Shown here: positions 60,383-64,000 of the stretch, one piece after another | How the letters are laid out: every line of letters starts with the position of its first letter | Numbering within the stretch: the first letter of the stretch is position 1 | NCBI GenBank assembly: GCA_044225795.1 | Contig: JBGAIF010000005.1 | Location: 245,013-309,012 of the forward strand | Direction of reading: 5' to 3' | DNA length: 64,000 nucleotides | Origin: Nemorincola sp044225795 | Lineage (GTDB): Bacteria; Bacteroidota; Bacteroidia; Chitinophagales; Chitinophagaceae | The notes under the pieces: model-generated | Told to the model about the DNA's origin: nothing | Databases searched by the model: none | The model's input: only the letters and a program-made list of their open reading frames with translations | Program-made: the position numbers and the translations under genes

Positions 60383-60910
60383 ATGAAAAATTCTATCTCA
60401 TTAGCCCTCGTTATGATAATGGCGTTCGGTGGCTTTGCAAAAGAAAAAAACGCCGCAACAGCGAAACATACGACTGTGACCGCTACCAACATCAGTGTGT
60501 CCTATAGCCAACCCTCATTGAATGGTAGAACAGCTTTCGGTTTCGAAAACAATGTTATAGCTCAATATGGACATACCTGGGCAGTTGGCAATAACGATGC
60601 CGCTACCGTTACAATTACAAAAGATTGTTTAATCGGAGGAAATGGCATTCATCTTAAAGCGGGTACCTATTCTTTATTTGTAAAGCCTGCAGTTGGTGAA
60701 TGGATTTTTCACTTTGCCCCTTCAAATATCCATACTGCTGCAGCATTTGATAAGAATGCCAGTAGCACATTAGCAAGGTCATGGGGCCTTGTTAAACCTG
60801 CCGCAGGTACGGTAGATAAGTTGACCATTACTCCTCAGGATGGTGGACTTCAGATCGAGTGGGATAACACGAGCGTATTGTTGCCTATAAAATTTACTCA
60901 AAATAATTGA
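60383..60910 (+). CDS. DUF2911 protein, first of three tandem copies
   Basis: 175 residues from the ATG at 60383 (signal MKNSISLALVMIMAFGGFA); a start at 60344 would precede the signal by 13 residues. DUF2911 core: ISVSYSQPSLNGRTAFGF, HTWAVGNNDAATVTITKDCL, LKAGTYSLFVKPAVGEWIF and DKLTITPQDGGLQIEWDNTSVLLPI. The family is common, exported and of unknown function. Compared with the classic family, the conserved WR-x-G is changed to WAVG. Confidence 0.85.
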   Translation: MKNSISLALVMIMAFGGFAKEKNAATAKHTTVTATNISVSYSQPSLNGRTAFGFENNVIAQYGHTWAVGNNDAATVTITKDCLIGGNGIHLKAGTYSLFVKPAVGEWIFHFAPSNIHTAAAFDKNASSTLARSWGLVKPAAGTVDKLTITPQDGGLQIEWDNTSVLLPIKFTQNN

Positions 60911-60935
60911 TCACACCCTTAATTTCAATTAAGTT

Positions 60936-61460
60936 ATGAAACGTATTATAATTTCCGTACTGGCAGTAGTTTTTACACTTACCGGTGCGTTCGCTAAAGA
61001 TAAATCATCCGCCAAGGTCGTTACTGCTTCCGGCAGCAATATAAGCATCTCTTATGGTCAGTCTTCCAGGAATGGCAAACAGATATTCGGCACTTCAGGC
61101 GAAAATGCAGTAATTCCCTACGGAACTACCTGGACAATGGGGGAGGGTAAATCAGCTCAGCTCACACTTAAGAAAGATTGCCTCATTGGCGGTAACAAAA
61201 GATCCTTGAAAGCTGGTACTTATTCTTTGTTTGCAAAACCTGCTAAAGGTGAATGGGTAGTAATATTTAACTCCAAGCCAAACCTTACGTCAATTGCAGA
61301 CCTCAATAAGAACGCTGATAAGACCGTGATTTCTACCTGGGGGCGCACAACGCCTTTGTCCACTCCTGTGGATAAACTGACTATGTCTATTCAGGATGGC
61401 GGCCTACAGATTGAGTGGGACAATACTAGTGTTCTCATCCCAATTGAATTTGTAAACTAA
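60936..61460 (+). CDS. DUF2911 protein, second of three
   Basis: 174 residues. Signal peptide (IIISVLAVVFTLTGAFA). Core matches the first copy closely (ISYGQSSRNGKQIFG, TTWTMGEGKSAQLTLKKDCL, LKAGTYSLFAKPAKGEWVV, VDKLTMSIQDGGLQIEWDNT), so these two are a recent duplication. 25 bases separate it from the first copy; a terminator follows. Confidence 0.85.
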   Translation: MKRIIISVLAVVFTLTGAFAKDKSSAKVVTASGSNISISYGQSSRNGKQIFGTSGENAVIPYGTTWTMGEGKSAQLTLKKDCLIGGNKRSLKAGTYSLFAKPAKGEWVVIFNSKPNLTSIADLNKNADKTVISTWGRTTPLSTPVDKLTMSIQDGGLQIEWDNTSVLIPIEFVN

Positions 61461-61481
61461 TTACAACTTTGTAAAGAAAAG

Positions 61482-61507
61482 GGTTGAGCTTGGCTCAACC
61501 TTTTTTT
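61482..61507 (+). terminator. Terminator between second and third DUF2911 genes
   Basis: GGTTGAGC, TTG, GCTCAACC followed by seven T. Confidence 0.9.
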
Positions 61508-61542
61508 ATGGTTATTTTTTAAACATTTAATCGTTTTTTTAC

Positions 61543-62061
61543 ATGAAACAGACTTTATCTTTAACGCTTATCATGCTGCTGTCTTGCAGTACTTTATTTG
61601 CTAAGAAACACAATAGCCCTCATACAAGTGTTACCGGTAGCAACTTTACAATCACCTATGGCCAGCCATCTAAAAAAGGTAAGCAGGTTTTTGGTGACAA
61701 AAAAGATAGCCCTATCGTACCCTACGGAGATGTTTGGCGTGCTGGAGATGACGAAGCTACCGAGATCACGATCAATAAGGCCTGCCTCTTTGCGGGGCGT
61801 CAGCTTGGTGCCGGAACTTATACTTTATATGTGATACCTACTGCAACAGACTGGACCATTATTCTCAATACAGAGCTTAAGCAATGGGGAGCTGACGACT
61901 ACGATAAGATAAAGGATAAGAATATTATCGTGTCTCCTGTTCCGGTCAAGGCATTGAGTAAATCGGTAGAGACATTCACTATCACTCCTTCGGGCGATGG
62001 CTTCGATATGTCGTGGGACCAGACAACAGTGCACGTAGATGCCAAACCATTTGGCTATTAA
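61543..62061 (+). CDS. DUF2911 protein, third of three
   Basis: 172 residues. Signal peptide ending STLFA. It keeps the classic family motifs better than the first two: ITYGQPSKKGKQVFGD, YGDVWRAGDDEATEIT, LGAGTYTLYVIPTATDWTII and VPVKALSKSVETFTI. It lies behind a terminator and so is probably transcribed separately from the other two. Confidence 0.87.
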   Translation: MKQTLSLTLIMLLSCSTLFAKKHNSPHTSVTGSNFTITYGQPSKKGKQVFGDKKDSPIVPYGDVWRAGDDEATEITINKACLFAGRQLGAGTYTLYVIPTATDWTIILNTELKQWGADDYDKIKDKNIIVSPVPVKALSKSVETFTITPSGDGFDMSWDQTTVHVDAKPFGY

Positions 62062-62082
62062 TAAAGCAATAAATATTGGTGA

Positions 62083-62109
62083 TAAGGGTCGGCTGTTAGC
62101 CGGCCCTTA
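62083..62109. terminator. Shared hairpin of convergent genes
   Basis: TAAGGGTCGGCT and AGCCGGCCCTTA (one mismatch) around GTT. Its right arm includes the stop codon of the minus-strand gene at 62107. No strong T run on either side. Confidence 0.5.
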
Positions 62110-63363
62110 GTGTTTCCAAAAGAACATGTACCCTACTATTATTGCACCTATCAAACCGGCCAGGTCTGCGATCAATCCACATATCACTGCGTGGCGGGTG
62201 TTCTTTATCTGTATGCTGCCAAAATACACAGCCAATACATAAAACGTTGTCTCGGTAGACCCTTGTATAATAGCAGCTATCTTTCCCTGGAATGAACCTA
62301 CGCCGTAATTCCGCATCACATCCACCATCAGGCCTCTCGCGCCGCTGCCACTTAATGGCTTCATCATTGCAACCGGTAGAGCAGGTACAAAATCTGTATT
62401 AAGCCCGCACATACCTACCACTGTGGCTATGGCGTTGATCACATAATCCATGCACCCGGAACTGCGAAATACACTTATGGCGACCAACATCGCTACCAGG
62501 TATGGAATGATCCGTATGGTAACGTTAAATCCCTCCTTGGCGCCTTCTATGAAATGGTCAAATACATTCTGCTTTTTTATCGCACCGGCCGTAATGAACA
62601 ACATGACGATAGACAATATCACACCACTACCTATCAGCCCAATCGTCTGGTTCATCTGGTCTACCGGCATCTGTGAGAGAAAATGATGAAGAGTGAAGAT
62701 CAAACCTCCAAAGCCGCACACAAACAAAATGACAGGTAATTTCAACAAGTTAATTCGTTGAAATAAGGAGACAACAATGATGCCCGAAAGAAACGCAATA
62801 AATGTCGCCAGCAGCGTAGGTAGAAAGATATCGGCTGCGTTAAAATTCTGTACATGCTGCTCAAGTGCTATGGTCTGACGCATGGCAATTACCGATGTCG
62901 GTATCAGCGTTATGCCTGCTGTGTTCAGTACCAGGAACATGATCTGTGCATCTGTTACCGTATCTTTTTGCGGATTCAGCTCCTGCAGATCATTCATCGC
63001 CTTCAGGCCCAGCGGGGTAGCCGCATTATCCAGCCCCAGCATATTTGCCGACAGGTTCATCATCACACTACCATAGGCAGTACCATCTTTGGGCACTCCT
63101 TTGAACAATGTCTTGAATAATGGCGACACCAGCCTTGAAAACACTGTTATCACGCCCGCCTTCTCTCCCACCTTCATTACTCCCAGCCACAACGACATGA
63201 TACCGGTTAGCCCGATGGATATTTCAAATCCGTTCTTCGCAGCCTCAAACAATGCGCTGAGCATTTGAGCAAATAATCCGGTCTGTCCCAGGAACACGGC
63301 CTTCACTATGGCGACTGCAAAGCCAATCAGCAAAAAGGATATCCAGACATAGTTCAACACCAT
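62107..63363 (-). CDS. Fused SpmA-SpmB-like nucleoside-recognition membrane protein
   Basis: 418 residues from the ATG at 63363 (MVLNYVWISFLLIGFAVAIV); the longer frame starting at 63426 would put a hydrophilic leader first. The N-terminal half resembles spore-maturation protein A (SLWLGVMKVGEKAGVI, NLSANMLGLDNAATPLGLKA) and the C-terminal half SpmB (IIPYLVAMLVAISVFRSSG, MMKPLSGSGARGLMVDVM). Both carry the nucleoside-recognition (Gate) fold and about five helices each. Such fusions are known outside spore formers, with a suspected transport role. Substrate unknown. Confidence 0.87.
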   Translation of the reverse strand: MVLNYVWISFLLIGFAVAIVKAVFLGQTGLFAQMLSALFEAAKNGFEISIGLTGIMSLWLGVMKVGEKAGVITVFSRLVSPLFKTLFKGVPKDGTAYGSVMMNLSANMLGLDNAATPLGLKAMNDLQELNPQKDTVTDAQIMFLVLNTAGITLIPTSVIAMRQTIALEQHVQNFNAADIFLPTLLATFIAFLSGIIVVSLFQRINLLKLPVILFVCGFGGLIFTLHHFLSQMPVDQMNQTIGLIGSGVILSIVMLFITAGAIKKQNVFDHFIEGAKEGFNVTIRIIPYLVAMLVAISVFRSSGCMDYVINAIATVVGMCGLNTDFVPALPVAMMKPLSGSGARGLMVDVMRNYGVGSFQGKIAAIIQGSTETTFYVLAVYFGSIQIKNTRHAVICGLIADLAGLIGAIIVGYMFFWKH

Positions 63364-63441
63364 ACAACCATAAAAATAAACAAACTTGCCACCACACAGG
63401 TGATTCGTTATGCTATTTCTTTCCACAGTCGTTTAAAACAC

Positions 63442-63473
63442 AAAAGAGGATGACCTTTCGGTTCATCCTCTTT
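63442..63473 (-). terminator. Terminator downstream of the CHU_C-type gene
   Basis: On the minus strand AAAGAGGATGA and TCATCCTCTTTT (perfect arms, loop ACCGAAAGG) followed by GTGTTTTAAA. It closes the gene ending at 63503 and separates it from the SpmAB-like gene. Confidence 0.8.
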
Positions 63474-63502
63474 CATTTATTGCTTGCTGTCTGGAAATTA
63501 TA

Positions 63503-64000
63503 TTATCGTAGCAATGTCAGGTTGCCGGTATGATGCTCTATCTGCCCGTCCTTGAACGTAGCGTCTATCCTGAAGATATACACGCCCTCAGGCTGCGGCA
63601 CATCGTTGAACTTGCCATCCCAGCCCAGCCCGGTCAGGTTATTCGTAGAGAACAGCAACTGGCCCCACCGGTTGAAGATGTCCATCTTGAAGCCCGTCAG
63701 TCCCTTCGTCAGGTACTCCCTAGGGAAGAAATAGTCGTTCTGGCCATCCCCGTTCGGCGTGAACGCGTTCGGCACTTCTATATAGCAGTCGTTCAGTACC
63801 GTCACCGTATCACTTACAGGGCATCCGTTGATCGTCAGCTTAGCATAGTACATGCCCGGTTTCGTCACCACTATGCTCGGGCTCGTCTCATTAGTATTCC
63901 ACACGTATCTCGCCTTCGGATTGCTCGCGTTCATGATGTTGTTGTCGCCAAGCATGATCGAATGGCTGCCCAGGCATATCGATGTGTCAGGGCCCAGGTC
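63503..64000 (-). CDS. Gliding/T9SS type B (CHU_C) protein, C-terminal part
   Basis: 166 residues visible; the frame is open to the right edge. A PKD-like segment (SIMLGDNN to YAKLTINGCPVSDTVTV) precedes the gliding-motility-associated C-terminal domain: IEVPNAFTPNGDGQNDYFFP, FNRWGQLLFSTNN, GWDGKFNDVPQPEGVYIF and the final NLTLLR. This is the type B T9SS signal of large adhesins and PKD-repeat proteins. The upstream part must be much longer. Confidence 0.9.
   Translation of the reverse strand, partial: DLGPDTSICLGSHSIMLGDNNIMNASNPKARYVWNTNETSPSIVVTKPGMYYAKLTINGCPVSDTVTVLNDCYIEVPNAFTPNGDGQNDYFFPREYLTKGLTGFKMDIFNRWGQLLFSTNNLTGLGWDGKFNDVPQPEGVYIFRIDATFKDGQIEHHTGNLTLLR

Overview
The window is a chromosomal segment of a member of the Bacteroidota, most likely of the Chitinophagaceae/Sphingobacteriales type. 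The evidence is the Por secretion system (T9SS) C-terminal sorting domains of both type A and type B (CHU_C-like), promoters resembling TAnnTTTG rather than -10/-35 boxes, weak Shine-Dalgarno signals, many SpII lipoproteins and outer-membrane barrels, a signal-peptide-bearing AtpB, and small-type PurL. No rRNA, tRNA, CRISPR array, transposase, integrase or phage gene was seen.

Layout. 1-577 is the N-terminal part of an exported TPR protein. 757-4854 is a compact biotin operon (bioB-bioF-bioD-bioA). 4863-6665 is a polytopic GT-C-like membrane protein and 6797-7318 an EGF-like lipoprotein. 7379-9495 is an iscS-iscU-iscA operon on the minus strand. 9607-11455 holds methylmalonyl-CoA epimerase, an exported cyclophilin and a barrel protein. 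11480-13706 is an ABC exporter pair (NatA/NatB type). 14122-15163 is a divergent pair of DNA-binding genes (a winged-helix-like protein and a HigA-type regulator) separated by two perfect palindromes. 15166-23811 mixes two secreted unknowns, a RibD/DHFR-like reductase, purL, folB, a haem-motif/beta-propeller lipoprotein, an Omp85-like protein and nadK.

24054-41503 is the most unusual block. Three very large secreted T9SS cargo proteins built from Ig-like (Big_2-like) repeats, two of them with a glycine-rich N-terminal domain like that of animal ALK/LTK receptors, are followed by a tight three-gene operon of TMTC-like proteins (GT-C membrane domain plus TPRs), and then by a convergent large membrane protein ending in a LamG-like domain. 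Eukaryotic TMTC enzymes O-mannosylate Ig-like cadherin domains, so the arrangement suggests, as inference only, a dedicated surface-protein glycosylation system.

41670-43797 holds three lipoproteins, two of them paralogous barrels. 44037-46724 is rpsO-pnp. 46891-47076 is an imperfect tandem hairpin repeat. 47174-48096 is an SdpR/SdpI-type repressor/immunity pair with an 11-bp-arm operator. 48558-50816 is a PAS/GAF protein ending in a kinase-less HisKA-like segment. 51053-55430 is atpB-E-F-H-A, closed by a terminator with no atpG. The rest holds a small unknown protein, an exported thioredoxin, another T9SS protein followed by an OmpA-family protein, three tandem DUF2911 proteins, a fused SpmA-SpmB-like protein, and the C-terminal end of a CHU_C-type gliding/T9SS protein running off the right edge.
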